Origin: Synaphobranchus kaupii
Lineage: Eukaryota; Chordata; Actinopteri; Anguilliformes; Synaphobranchidae
Direction: 5' to 3'
Length of the DNA stretch: 64,000 nt
NCBI GenBank assembly: GCA_029718625.1
Contig: CM056383.1
Span: forward strand, 66,712,849-66,776,848
In this document: piece after piece, positions 34,799 to 47,300 of the stretch
Layout of the letters: each line of letters begins with the position of its first letter
Position numbering within the stretch: the first letter of the stretch is position 1
Position numbers and translations under genes: made by a program
Notes under the pieces: generated by a model
Told to the model about the DNA's origin: nothing
What the model saw: only the letters and a program-made list of their open reading frames with translations
The model's database searches: none

Positions 34799-37700
34799 GT
34801 AAGTTACAGTGTCACATATATACTCAGATGCTGTCATTGACCTTGAAGCACTGTATCTATAAGCATTTATAACGTCTACAAGTATTTTTATTGTGTGTGA
34901 ATTTTTTTGTAATGTTCAAATTATTTATGCAACTTATAGTTCACTTCTTTCCATAAATATGGAAAAGAAACGGCTTATCATGGTTTGGCAGGATACTGTC
35001 CATGGAATGAGTCGGGGGAATGTTTAATGACTAAGGACACATTATTTGTTCTTATTATATAAACTTTATTCATAAATCAGAGATAAATAATATCTAAAGC
35101 AATTCAAACAAAAAAATCAGCTCCCAAACACAATCAACCAACCAGCATTGTTAACATTGCTAACTAGTTAGTTTGCAAGTTAGACAATTGCAACAGACAG
35201 ATGACTTGGCTGAAGAAAAGATGACGACTGTGATGCAAGGAGGAAAAAAAACAAAGGTGAAAATCAGATTTTTTATAAAAAAATATATAAAAGTGAATAC
35301 AAACTCATTATTAATACTTATTGCAACTCAATCAATATTTTTTCAATATCGATTGAAAAAAATGTGTAGGCGGCAGTGCAGTATAATGGTTAAAGAACTG
35401 GCCTTGTAACTGAAAGGTTGCAGGTTCGATTCCCAGGTAGGACACTGCTGTTGTACCCTTGAGCAAGGTACCTAACCTGAATCACTTCACTTTTTAAAGT
35501 GTCAGTCCTTTTTTTCACGCTCATGTGTTTTCAGACAGAGCTTGATTGTATTCTTTAACCATTGTTTTTCTGTGCTTATAACATATACAGTTTGTTGAAA
35601 AAGTATTCAGCCCCCTTAGACTTTTTGATATTTGCTGTGTATGAATATTTGATAAATAAATATTTAAACAGGCTTTTTTGCTGGTATTCAACATATAAAT
35701 ATCTACAATGTGTTCCAAATGATTTACAAATGTAAAACAGAAAACAAGCAATTCCTTAAGTATTCAGCCCCCTTGCAAAACGTCACAATTACTTCAAAAT
35801 TGCACATCATAAGTTGCGTAGTGTCATGGTTAGTGGCTGTCTCCTTTTGTTTCTACCATGGTTTTCCGTTTGGCGTCGTCTGAAGCTCTATCGGATTTTT
35901 TCTTCCTCCGTTCCGGTGTTTGGATCTCTCCGGGTCATTATCTTTCATTATATGGTTTCCGTCAGCTATAAATAGAGCTTCACTTCCGCCTTCCGGTGCT
36001 TCTAGATTGTTGTAGAGTTGTTACTAGAAAGCCGGTATTGGTATAGGTATAAGTCTTTAGCTTCTGTATCTCTGTTTGGTGTTATACAGAGACACAGCTA
36101 TTGGTATAAGTTATAGGATTAGAATTTCTGGTTTTCTGTCCTATCGCCCTCTATTCTTTTCTTTTTGCCTGCAGCCTGTTTATTCTTTGTTCAGCTCCTT
36201 AGCCGACTGAGCTGTAGTTACAGGCTTGCTATTTTGTTCGTTTCTTTTCAGTTTTCTCGACCTCTGATATACACAGATCAATTAGTGCGTGAGGTTCTTT
36301 CTTTTTGTTTGTTTCTCGCTGTTTTAGCGAATTCTCGCCTCCGTTTGAGGTTGTTTTGTGTTAGCATTGAGCTGGGGAAGTTTTGCTCCCGCTTTTCAGT
36401 TTCCCTTTCTTCCCCTGGTGCGGTTTAATTCCGCTTCTGTGGCGTGTCTTTTAGATACGCTTTCTGAATCCTTATCTGTCGCGTTTGGTTCTCTATTTTC
36501 TAACCTAAAACCTGACACGTAGATGTCAAGGTTTAATGATCAAACACAGTGTATGTTATATTGTTCACTCATGGATGGCATTTGAGACCAGTCTCTGGGG
36601 GTTCAAAGAAAATATAAATAATCAGTTCTACATCATTGCATGCAGAAATGTAGGAGGTGCAAGTTTAGTACCTTTTTCCTGTCTGGTTTCACGATACAAA
36701 TCAATGGAGAAATCAGACAGAGAAATCATTGCCTTCAGCCTTTTTAAACTTGTTCCACCTAATTACAGCTGTACTGGGAACGTAAATTGAAGAGGTACTC
36801 ACTAACTTTTGTCTTTCATAGGGTTTGCATCCCGGTCATCTGAGCTCAGTATTGTGCTCTGTTGTAATGACCAGTGGAAGAAGAATTCTGTGGTGAACAC
36901 CATCCTTGACCGAACACAAGTTACGCCGAACCCAACGATAAAGACAGAGGGCGAAGTGGAAGATAGACATGTAGTTTTTGTCAGTTCACCAGACTGGACA
37001 GAATATTCTTCTCAGAACCATTGGAAGCATGTCAAACAGCATATTGAGGAAAGCGTGTCATCATGTCCAGCAGGACCACATGCTTTTCTCATGGTCATTC
37101 CTTTACGTCTATTCAGAGAGGCAGAGAGGAGGGAAGTGGAGGAACGTCTAGAGCTCTTTTATGAATGTATCTGGAGACGTTCAATAGTGCTGTTCTCTGG
37201 GAAAGATGGGTTGGGAGGTAAAACTGTTGAGAAGTATATTGAGGAAGAACCATGCCTACAACAGCTTATACAGAAATGTGGGAGCAGGTATCATGTGCTC
37301 AGCACTGAAAATAGGGAGGAGCTTCTGGAGACCATAGATGTTATGGTGACAGAAAATGATTGCCCACATTTTCAAATGATGGAGGCTTCAGAAGAGATAG
37401 AAGAGAAGAAGGAAGTACTGGAAGAAAATGCCAAACAGAGGCTAGTCATGGTGCAGGAAAAAAGAGAAACACTCAGACAGATCATTAATGGTGAGTTTTG
37501 TTTTTCCACTACATTTTTTTAATCATAATGTTTATTATCATACTTTGTACAGGGATTTCATTCTGTAGAATATTTTGATGGGTATTATTTTGACTAAAAA
37601 TGAAATTGAAGGAAAAACCATGCCCATCTTATCCAAGGCTATGTGTTACAAAAGTTAGCAAAATGATTCAGATTCAATGTATGAGGTTGCTCTGTGTTTG

Positions 37701-39840
37701 AATACAGACGTAATTGGCTACCCCTTAGATGTGCATGGCTATGGTGTCTGGATATGTATTCGATGTTGTATTACATTTTCATTAGTATCAACCCCAGATG
37801 TTAAACCTCTAGAGTGTCTGGAAAGGGAAGCTATAGTTTATATAGGATTGGTTTGTGCTAAGGATGCTGTAATCTGATTGGCTCTAGCACCTTTAGCAAG
37901 GGTTTGAGTTATGTTACTTGTGGAGTTGGCTTGAATTGCCAGCTCCTGTTGACACTACACCTACACAAAAGCATGGTTCATCAGAAGAAATTGACCACTA
38001 CTTTATTTGAAAAGCCTGCAAGATGGTCAGACTTCTTTTCTTGGTCCGGCTTATATTATCACAGTTATACACGCTAAATATATGCTTGTGCTGAATAGGT
38101 CAAACAGTATGTAAAACCTTCATAAGGGTAATGAGGAGGGCACAATCAGTAAATTGCTCTTATACAGCTTTGTCATCACTCAAATAGCAGTACATAATGT
38201 ATATTATTCTCTTTTTCTGTGACAGAGGCAGCGCATGGTTTCTCAGATATAACAATGGTTCTCCTGGGAAGATTCTGTGCAGGGAAGAGTTCCACAGGAA
38301 ACACCATCCTGGGAAAAACGGCATTTGACAAAACGAGTAACACTTTGGAGTGTGTGGTGAAGCAAGGTGAAGTAAACGGGAGGAAGGTTACTGTGGTCCT
38401 AACACCTGGATGGCATAGGGATTTCTCAGGGCAGGAAGGCACACAGAACATTAAAGATAGGATAAAGCAAAGCGAGTCCTTGTGCCCCAGCAAACCCAAT
38501 GCTATCCTCCTGCTAATACACTGCGACTCGTCCTTCACAGAGACGGACAGGAGGAGAGTGGAGGAACATCTGTCAGTTCTCGGTGAGGAAGCCAGTGAAC
38601 GCACGTTGGTGCTGTTCACTTGGGGGGACAAACTTGGAGAGACAACAATCGAGATGCACATTGAAAGATGGAATGAGCTTCGATGGCTTGTTGATAAGTG
38701 TGGTAACAGGTATCACGTCTTGGACAATAAAAGCACTGATCGCTCTCAGGTCGGAGAACTGCTGGAGAAGGTGGATGAGATGTTGGCTGAAAGTAAATAT
38801 CCCGTTTCCGTGTATCAGGAAAGCAAAATGAAGGACAGGGAGCTAAAGGAAATGAACCAAGAGAAAGATAGAGAGGTAAAACAGGTGAAAGAAGAGTTAG
38901 AACTGAGAAGCCTGGAATCAGATTCGAAGGTCAGAGATGACGACAGACAACTGAGAACCAAGGAGGAAGACCTTTCGGAAATGATGGATGTGTCCCATTT
39001 AGGTGAGTCTTATCTTAATCTTTCTCATGTACTACTGTTACTGGATCCATATAAAACAGAGTGAACTGGGTCCTTAGACTGTTTCGAAATTGACTGGCTC
39101 TGATCTCAATTTCTTCTGAATTTAATTAAAGTATTTGCAAAACAATAAATGGAAGACATTTTGAGATAAAAAGGGAAATACCGTATATACGGATTATGAA
39201 CTTTTTGCTTGGTTTTGCAGCGAGGGGACAGAGACGCCAAGGACAACCGGATCTGCCTTCACGTGAAGATGAAGAGGGAGAGAAACAGACGGAGGGAGAG
39301 CAGGAGCTACAGAGAGAGGAGAAGAAGCTAAGAGACCGACACCGAACCGAGCTGGAGGAGTTGGAGAGAGAGTTTGGAGAAGACAGTGCTACGAAAACCT
39401 TGGACGAAGCAATTCAGAAACTGATTAACAGGCTGAAAGGAGAGACGGGTGTACCCGTGAGTGAGCTTGAGGAAGAACTGAAGAGAAAGCTAGAGCAGAA
39501 AGCAGGGGTGGAGAGGGAAGAAAGGAGGACAAGGGAGGAGAAAGAGATTGAGCTAAAGAAGAGGCATAGAAAAGAGATGGAGGGACTCAGACAGCTGTAC
39601 AGCAAGGAGCCCAGACAGGATGGACAGGTGTACCTGAAGCCTGGATTGGCCGTTCTGGGGGCAGTAATAGGGGACATTGCAGGCATTCAGAGGGGTCCAG
39701 TTGGGGTGGCTGCGGGAAGTACCTTAGGGGCTGTCGTAGGAGCCCAACTGGGAGATATATTTCGAGGAGGTGACAGACCTAGAGAGAAGAGAGTAAGGGA
39801 AAGAAGGAAGAGCATGGATAGTCCCGATACCAATTTTTAA
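34756..39840 (+). CDS. GIMAP-like gene 3: dual AIG1-domain protein with canonical P-loop
   Basis: The predicted join is 34756-34798, 36822-37490, 38226-39002 and 39221-39840 (2109 nt, 702 residues), with all introns GT-AG in phase 1. The first AIG1-like domain lacks the P-loop. The second has the canonical GRFCAGKSST, so Lys-Ser is intact and GTP/Mg2+ binding is plausible, although G3 is LTPGW without the DTPG Asp. TWGD and CGNRYHV follow, then coiled coil and glycine zipper. Exon 2 is almost identical to gene 4. Intron 1 carries a SINE and a solo LTR, which do not touch the coding exons. Confidence 0.84.
35369..35500 (+). repeat. tRNA-derived SINE
   Basis: The head has an A-box-like gcagtataatgg and a clear B box ggttcgattcc at 35423-35433, then a tail motif cccttgagcaaggtac. 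It is a pol III promoter-bearing SINE of a fish type, and not a functional tRNA gene (no acceptor stem closes). Confidence 0.75.
35590..35815. repeat. Dispersed repeat with agtattcagccccctt ends
   Basis: Two direct copies of aagtattcagccccctt lie near 35602 and 35758. The same segment recurs near 45335, 53060 and 62873. It is probably an old DNA-transposon derivative, with no frame. Confidence 0.5.
35822..36517. mobile_element. Solo LTR in intron 1 of gene 3
   Basis: 696 bp starting TGTCATGG and ending CCTGACA, with the 5-bp duplication cgtag at 35817-35821 and 36518-36522. Gene 4 shows a near-empty site (gttgcctagatgtcaagg near 45583). The same insertion, with internal sequence, sits at 63095 in gene 6. 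Confidence 0.9.
36822..37490 (+). CDS. Gene 3 exon 2: pseudo-GTPase AIG1-like domain
   Basis: 669 nt. It starts GFASRSSELSIVLCC. P-loop position CNDQWKKNSVVN, G3 position SSPDW, G4 position SGKDG. In this pair (genes 3 and 4) an Asp is present one residue after the Lys, but the motif is still not TKxD. Nearly identical to 46036-46704. Confidence 0.88.
37491..38225. other. Intron 2 of gene 3
   Basis: 735 bases, GTGAGT to tgtgacag. Only similarity to gene 4 intron 2 is seen. Confidence 0.65.
38226..39002 (+). CDS. Gene 3 exon 3: AIG1 GTPase domain with canonical P-loop
   Basis: 259 codons. GRFCAGKSST satisfies GxxxxGKS. LTPGW replaces DTPG, TWGD is the G4 motif, CGNRYHV the box. The coiled coil is of the gene 1/2 type (ELKEMNQEKDREV). 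Confidence 0.9.
39221..39840 (+). CDS. Gene 3 exon 4: coiled coil and glycine zipper
   Basis: 620 nt to TAA, with two extra codons (GE) early. The zipper reads GAVIGDIAGIQRG, then GAVVGAQLG. The repeated Gly spacing is kept although neighbouring residues changed (Asp, Gln, Arg). Confidence 0.85.
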
Positions 39841-41897
39841 TTAGACTCATGAAACAGACACACATTATGCAGGCTGAATGTGTGTGTCAGTAAAAGAGCA
39901 ATAATATGATTAGCATCTAGAGTGAAAACCTTCTTTTTTTTAAATATACATGTCCCCCCAATACGTCTGACTGTCAAACTTCAGTCAGACTTTAGTTCCA
40001 TAATTTAGCAGAAGCCTGTGCGTGAAGCATACTGGGATATATTCCATTTATTTTTTTGAAAATATTTGATTTCCAAAAATATAATTTCAGGTTTAACATT
40101 TTCATACTACATTTCAGTTTTTCACTGACCATCTGTACGCATAGCTATTCAATTTCTTTAGGATTTCCCCCCCAATATCAATACATAATTCACTGGCTAC
40201 AGAAATTAAAGGAACTCAACAGTAATCTTGTTGAATTCAACAATAATCTAGATCTTACATTGCCTGCCCATGTACAGTACAAAGAATGATGGTGGCATTT
40301 AATATTTTTCCTAGGACAGAGACGTGAACAGTGGAATCAATACAAAGTGTAGATTGACTATTTGAGTCTGCTGGCAAGTTCATCAGCACTAAAGAGGGAT
40401 GAGTGGTGGTATCTGTCACATGAGGCAAAGTCAGCATTCTCCTCAGTCAGTTGCCAGGTCTCCATGCCAACGGCCAGAAATGAGGGTGTTAACACGATCT
40501 GGTCCTGGAGGGTCGGCTCCTTCCTGAAGATCAAAACACAGCCGTCTGTCACTCTTTTCAAGCCACCAATGAAAAATGTCACTGAGGGTGGGACTTTTCT
40601 AGCCTTTTACATTTTAGTGATAATATATATACACGCACGCATAAGTATAAAAACACACAAACACATACTGTATATATTTTCATTTGTTTATTTTTTTATT
40701 TGATTAGAAATAAATGGCCATTTTGTTGTACATATTATGATAATTTGTCTGGAAAAGGAATTGGCCATTTTGGCCATGATTCACACATGCCATAAACACA
40801 CCTGCCCACTTTCTCAAGGGATGACTGTACCCATTTGAAGCAACAGAAACGAGCAGCTGCCCCTATGAACAAAACAAACACAAACTGTTTGTGAAGATGT
40901 TAAGGGTACCAATAGTTCCCTTTAAAAATGCAACCCAGGGAAAGTTTTTGGTTGGACGTTTCAAGCGTTCATAACTCAGACTCACAATGGGCATTAAACA
41001 AAAACTTTCTCTGGGCTCCATGCTCTAATGCTTAGCACATTTTGTAGAGAATTTAATATTAAATATGATAGATGTGTGCAAAGTATCCATAGAAATATCC
41101 TGACCAGGGGTGGTCAGGCTCCAGTCCTGGAGGGCCGCAGTGTCTGCTGATTTTTGTTGCGTGTCTGCACTTAAGTGATAAAAGTAAGCCAGGTTAAAGA
41201 GTACATAGACCATGTTTCCAAGGCCTAAATTGGCAGCTGATTGAAAGAAAATCACATAATCCTAGTGACACTATAGCCCATGTCAGATACATGGCCATGG
41301 TAAGTTTGGACCATGGATCTGACATGGTAGAAAGAGAAAAACAGAACAACATGGATATCACTCTTTTTTACTTCCTCTGTTGGTAAACCACTCTTACTCC
41401 ATATCTTTATTTTTATATACTTTTTATTTTTACATTACATTTATGTCTGTACATTGTCTGTGTCAGGCGGGTAGGCAGTAATGTAATCTCTTTTTTAAGA
41501 TAAACAATTCATCGACTTAGAATGTGACTTTGTAAATAAGTTTGAAAATAGAAAAAAAACAGAATAAGGCAAAACAAACAAACACACACACATAGAAATA
41601 ATAATAATAAATAATAATAAAATAAGAGTAAAAAACATATGATGACATTAGAGTACATTAGAGTACATGTAAAATTACATTGTGGCAGCTCAAACCCAGG
41701 TAATTGGTAGTAACAACTGGCTTTTAAACATTTTTTTTACGTAATTTAATATTGAAAATAAAGTGTGTAATTATTCATTCATATACATGTGCATTTGTAA
41801 TCATGTATAAGTACTTGTACATCTACATATACACGCAGATGTATATTGAAAAACACATAAAGCTATTTTTACATGCACCTATATTCTCGAACATACG

Positions 41898-41967
<70 letters not shown>

Positions 41968-42074
41968 ACCCACATATCCCTCCATATACATTTAAATATA
42001 CCCTTTATTAATTCATATGACTGCAATATTCAATCCATTTTCTCCATCTGTTATCAACAATGTATCTTTGATCT
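39841..42074. other. 3' flank of gene 3 (A-type)
   Basis: A 3' untranslated-like stretch, then the caggggtggtcaggctccag module at 41105 and the AT-rich 3' part of the L1-like remnant, with a (TA)n run at about 41901-41964. No gene is seen. Confidence 0.55.
41901..41964. repeat. TA microsatellite
   Basis: A long uninterrupted (TA)n run. The same locus varies in the copies at about 12208, 32407 and 59649. Confidence 0.95.
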
Positions 42075-42598
42075 CTAATTATGTATGTTAATCTTTCCAT
42101 AATATACACTTGGTTGTTCAAATATACATTTCTGTATTTTTGGTTTGCATATTTGATGCCAATTACATGTAATTGCTTTCAATGCAGTAATTCTGAAAAT
42201 TCTTGCCAAATATTTATCTTTTTCTTCTACTAGTTGTGACGGAGTCATACCGAGAAGATAATACCTAACGTCCAGTTTGAAATTTACTTTTATTACCATC
42301 TGAATTTCCTTGTGTATTGTTTCCCAAAATAATTTTAATATCGGACAGAACCATAACATATGAGATAGGTTGGCATGGTACAGTTTCTCCAGCACTTTTG
42401 GGTAATAGCATTATCATATTTTGCCTGTTGCACTGGTGTTATAAAGCACTGGAGTTGTATCTTCCAAGAGTATTCCTGCCAAAAAAGTGAATTTGTCATT
42501 TTATGGATATTAATATTCATTTTCCTCCATTCATCATCTGATATATCAATTTCTAACTCCTCCTTCCATTTTTCCTTTGCTGTCTTACTCCATATCAA
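42075..42598 (-). pseudogene. L1-like LINE ORF2 C-terminus, broken
   Basis: Same remnant as at 12351. A deletion after CWRNC, near 42380, shifts the frame between the two open halves. Confidence 0.75.
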
Positions 42599-44269
42599 AC
42601 ATAGCTCACTTATGTTGTACTAATTTGTCGATTAATGCCATGTCCAATATTATCTGTAATAAATTTCACAAATTATAATGAAAATAAAGGTAATTGATTT
42701 AAAACTGTTAAATCAATCAGTGTGTTTACTCCAAATGTATGTGGGCCTGGTGGATCACTTATCATGAACACAATGTTATACCTGACTTAGACCACCAGGC
42801 TGCACTGCTTGTCCCTGCTGTTATACTTTACTGCGTTTCAGTGTTTCTACACCAAAGCTTTGGACACAATATACAACTTTGGACACAATACACCCTCCTC
42901 ATAGTCCATGCAGATGTCTGAGACCTTTATATTGTTCACTTAATCATTGACTTGTGGAGTGGGGAGCACATTTCTCTGAAGTTAAATTCTCAGATTCTTG
43001 GGCTCTGAAGAGCAGTGATCATAATAGTCTGCTCAAATAGTTTATAAATGAAACCCATAATTAAATATTGCTGTGGATGAAATGGCTAAATTGTGAAGTC
43101 TGTATTGACGTATAGGAAGACCAGGGCTTGCTTGTCCAATGTAGAGGAAGAGGATAATTGTTAGAGAGGCCTCCCTTGTTAGAGGCTTTTGCTCCTTAGC
43201 CTGAAGATTGTAGGTTTATACCGTAACGTGCTCAGTGGGGGAATTCCCAACAATTCATTCAATGAAAGGTCACTTTCCTCTCCACAATTGTGGCACAGCA
43301 CAGATGTATCTACGTGTATTCCATAAAAATAAAAATACATTAATATAGAACATAATATTAAATCATAGAGCAAAAGCAGAATGTTTCCCAAGCCAAGACT
43401 GTGTCAGAACTAATGCAAGCAAGCCATGGGACAAGTAATACTCTTGATGTGGTGAACCATCATCAACTTAGACTGTCTCCAGCTACTTGGAAATATTCTG
43501 ACCTCAGTAAATAGACGTAAAAAGTTTATATAAGTCCCAATTTTATATAGAAGCCATTTGTGTAGGTAATATTGATGAATCTGGAAACAGAAATTAAAAC
43601 TCGCTTCAGAAACGAATCAAAATTCTACATTATAGCTCTTTTAAAAAAACAGCACCTCTGCTTTCCTTACTGTATACTCCAGATGGGTGCAGAACAAGGG
43701 ACGATCTGTTTCAGGATTTATTTTAATTCGACCAGTTAAATTAAATTAATTTAATTATTATTTAATAATTATTATTTAATTAGTGCAATCATATATTGAT
43801 CTGAAATTTGCATAAGCACCAGCTACAGCTGTGCACTGCAAGTATATTCTAAAGATTTTACTGTGCTCAAGTACAGGAGTGAACCAACCAAACTATCAAA
43901 TTAAAAACAAAACATTTTAAGTTTTCAAAATATTTTTGAGATCCTTTATGCCCGTGTTTTCAGAGACGTGATTATCTGTCTTAGAAAACTAGTTACAGCC
44001 ATTTTGGCTTTGCCCTCCCTATAAACAGTTAAAGAAGCGTGCACTTCAGAGGAAGCACGCAACAAGGAGTAGGGAGCGGTCATAAGGGAAATGCCTTTGT
44101 GCTTTGTGCCGGCCTCATCCTGTCTTTAGGAAAACTAGTGAAAACAAACGGGAGAAAAACACAAGAAAGACATGTTAGTTAACATTAACTTGAAATAGTC
44201 AATACAATAATTGTTACTGGTGGTGAGAATGTGTTAATTGGAAGAGGTACATAAAAGGTATTTTCAGCC
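42599..44269. other. Spacer before gene 4
   Basis: Unit-shared sequence, no gene recognised. Confidence 0.5.
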
Positions 44270-44312
44270 ATGGGAGAAAGATTCCGTATGTCGTCACCAG
44301 ATCTGGGACTTG
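44270..44312 (+). CDS. Gene 4 exon 1
   Basis: ATG in gccATGG, 14 codons (MGERFRMSS...) plus one base, donor GTAAGT. Confidence 0.75.
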
Positions 44313-47300
44313 GTAAGTTACAGTGTCACATATATACTCAGATGCTGTCATTGACATTGAAGCACTGTATCTATAAGCATTTATAACCTCTACAAGTATT
44401 TTTATTGTGTGTGAATTTTTTTGTAATGTTCAAATTATTTATGCAACTTACAGTTCACTTCTTTCCATAAATATGGAAAAGAAACTGCTTATCATGGTTT
44501 GGCAGGATACTGTCCATGGAACGAGTGGGGGGAATGTTTAATGGCTAAGGACACATTATTTGTTCTTATTATATAAACTTTATTCATAAATCAGAGATAA
44601 ATAATATCTAAAGCAATTCAAACAAAACAATCAGCTCCCAAACACAATTACATTTACATTTAAATTTTAGTCATTTGGCAGACGCTCTTATCCAGAGCGA
44701 CGTACATTAGTGCATTTTCCAATTTGAAACAAGTGCGTTAAAACAACCCTAAAAGGTAAATACGATTTCAAACACCAGGCGCAGTCAGTATGATTATTTT
44801 TTATTTTATTTTTTTTGGGGGTGGGGGGGAACCGCACTATATCAATCATTGATATATATATCATATATCACAATCAACCAACCAGCATTGTTAACATTGC
44901 TAACTAGTTAGTTTGCAAGTTAGACAATTGCAACAGACAGATGACTTGGCTGAAGAAAAGATGATGACTGTGATGCGAGGAGGAAAAAAAACCAAAGGTG
45001 AAAATCAGATTTTTTATAAAAAAATATATAAAAGTGAATACAAACTCATTATTAATACTTATTGCAACTCAATCAATATTTTTTCAATATCGATTGAAAA
45101 AAATGTGTAGGCGGCAGTGCAGTATAATGGTTAAAGAACTGGCCTTGTAACTGAAAGGTTGCAGGTTCGATTCCCAGGTAGGACACTGCTGTTGTACCCT
45201 TGAGCAAGATACTTTACCTGAATCACTTCACTTTTTAAAGTGTCAGTCCTTTTTTTCACACTCATGTGTTTTCAGACAGAGCTTGATTGTATTCTTTAAC
45301 CATTGTTTTTCTGTGCTTATGACACATACAGTGTGTTGAAAAAGTATTCAGCCCCCTTAGACTTTTTGATATTTGCTGTGTATGAATATTTCATAAATAA
45401 ATATTTAAACAGGCTTTTTTTCTGGTATTCAACATATAAATATCTACAATGTCAATCTGGAAAGTAAAATCTACAATTTGTTCCAAATTATTTACAAATG
45501 TAAAACAGAAAACAAGCAATTCCTTAAGTATTCAGCCCCCTTGCAAAACGTCACAATTACTTCAAAATTGCACATCATACGTTGCCTAGATGTCAAGGTT
45601 TGATTGTATTTCAGGACTTAATACAATATAAAAAATAAAAAAAGTGTATTAATAATGTCTTTCTTGGTAACAAAGCCAAGAGCAGGACCCTTCATGCATT
45701 TAAATGGCTTTAATGGGATTTTAGGAAGTACAGTGGATGTTACATCGCAATACTCAAACACAGTGTATGTTATATTGTTCACTCATGGATGGCATTTGAG
45801 ACCAGTCTCTGGGGGTTCAAAGAAAATATAAATAATCAGTTCTACATCATTGCATGCAGAAATGTAGGAGGTGCAAGTTTAGTACCTTTTTCCTGTCTGG
45901 TTTCACGATACAAATCAATGGAGAAATCAGACAGAGAAATCATTGCCTTCAGCCTTTTTAAACTTGTTCCACCTAATTACAGCTGTACTGGGAACGTAAA
46001 TTGAAGAGGTACTCACTAACTTTTGTCTTTCATAGGGTTTGCATCCCGGTCATCTGAGCTCAGTATTGTGCTCTGTTGTAATGACCAGTGGAAGAAGAAT
46101 TCTGTGGTGAACACCATCCTTGACCGAACACAAGTTACGCCGAACCCAACGATAAAGACAGAGGGCGAAGTGGAAGATAGACATGTAGTTTTTGTCAGTT
46201 CACCAGACTGGACAGAATATTCTTCTCAGAACCATTGGAAGCATGTCAAACAGCAGATTGAGGAAAGCGTGTCATCATGTCCAGCAGGACCACATGCTTT
46301 TCTCATGGTCATTCCTTTACGTCTATTCAGAGAGGCAGAGAGGAGGGAAGTGGAGGAACGTCTAGAGCTCTTTTATGAATGTATCTGGAGACGTTCAATA
46401 GTGCTGTTCTCTGGGAAAGATGGGTTGGGAGGTAAAACTGTTGAGAAGTATATTGAGGAAGAACCATGCCTACAACAGCTTATACAGAAATGTGGGAACA
46501 GGTATCATGTGCTCACCACTGAAAATAGGGAGGAGCTTCTGGAGACCATAGATGTTATGGTGACAGAAAATGATTGCCCGCATTTTCAATTGATGGAGGC
46601 TTCAAAAGCGATAGAAGAGAAGAAGGCAGTACTGGAAGAAAATGCCAAACAGAGGCTAGTCATGGTGCAGGACAAAAGAGAAACACTCAGAGAGATCATG
46701 AATGGTGAGTTTTGTTTTTCCACTACATTTTTTTTAATCATTATGTTTATTATCATACTTTGTACAGGGATTTCATTCTGTAGAATATTTTGATGGGTAT
46801 TATTTTGACTAAAAATGAAATTGAAGGAAAAACCATGCCTGCCCATCTTATCCAAGGCTATGTGTTACAAAAGTTAGCAAAATGATTCAGATTCAATGTA
46901 TGAGGTTGCTCTGTGTTTGAATACAGACGTAATTGGCTACCCCTTAGATGTGCATGGCTATGGTGTCTGGATATGTATTCGATGTTGTATTACATTTTCA
47001 TTAGTATCAACCCCAGATGTTAAACCTCTAGAGTGTCTGGAAAGGGAAGCTATAGTTTATATCGGATTGGTTTGTGCTAAGGATGCTGTAATCTGATTGG
47101 CTCTAGCACCTTTAGCAAGGGTTTGAGTTATGTTACTTGTTGAGGTGGCTTGAATTGCCAGCTCCTGTTGACACCACACCTACACAAAAGCATGGTTCAT
47201 CAGAAGAAATTGACCACTACTTTATTTGAAAAGCCTGCAAGATGGTCAGACTTCTTTTCTTGGTACGGCTTATATTATCACAGTTATACACGCTAAATAT

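Noticed and set aside
35369..35441. tRNA gene (good B box)
   Set aside because: The acceptor and anticodon stems do not close, and the sequence continues into a SINE body; it recurs at 45110 and 62642 as a repeat.
41823..42026. Tyr-Ile repeat protein over a TA run
   Set aside because: It is simply the translation of the (TA)n microsatellite; the same false frame appears at 59505-59842.
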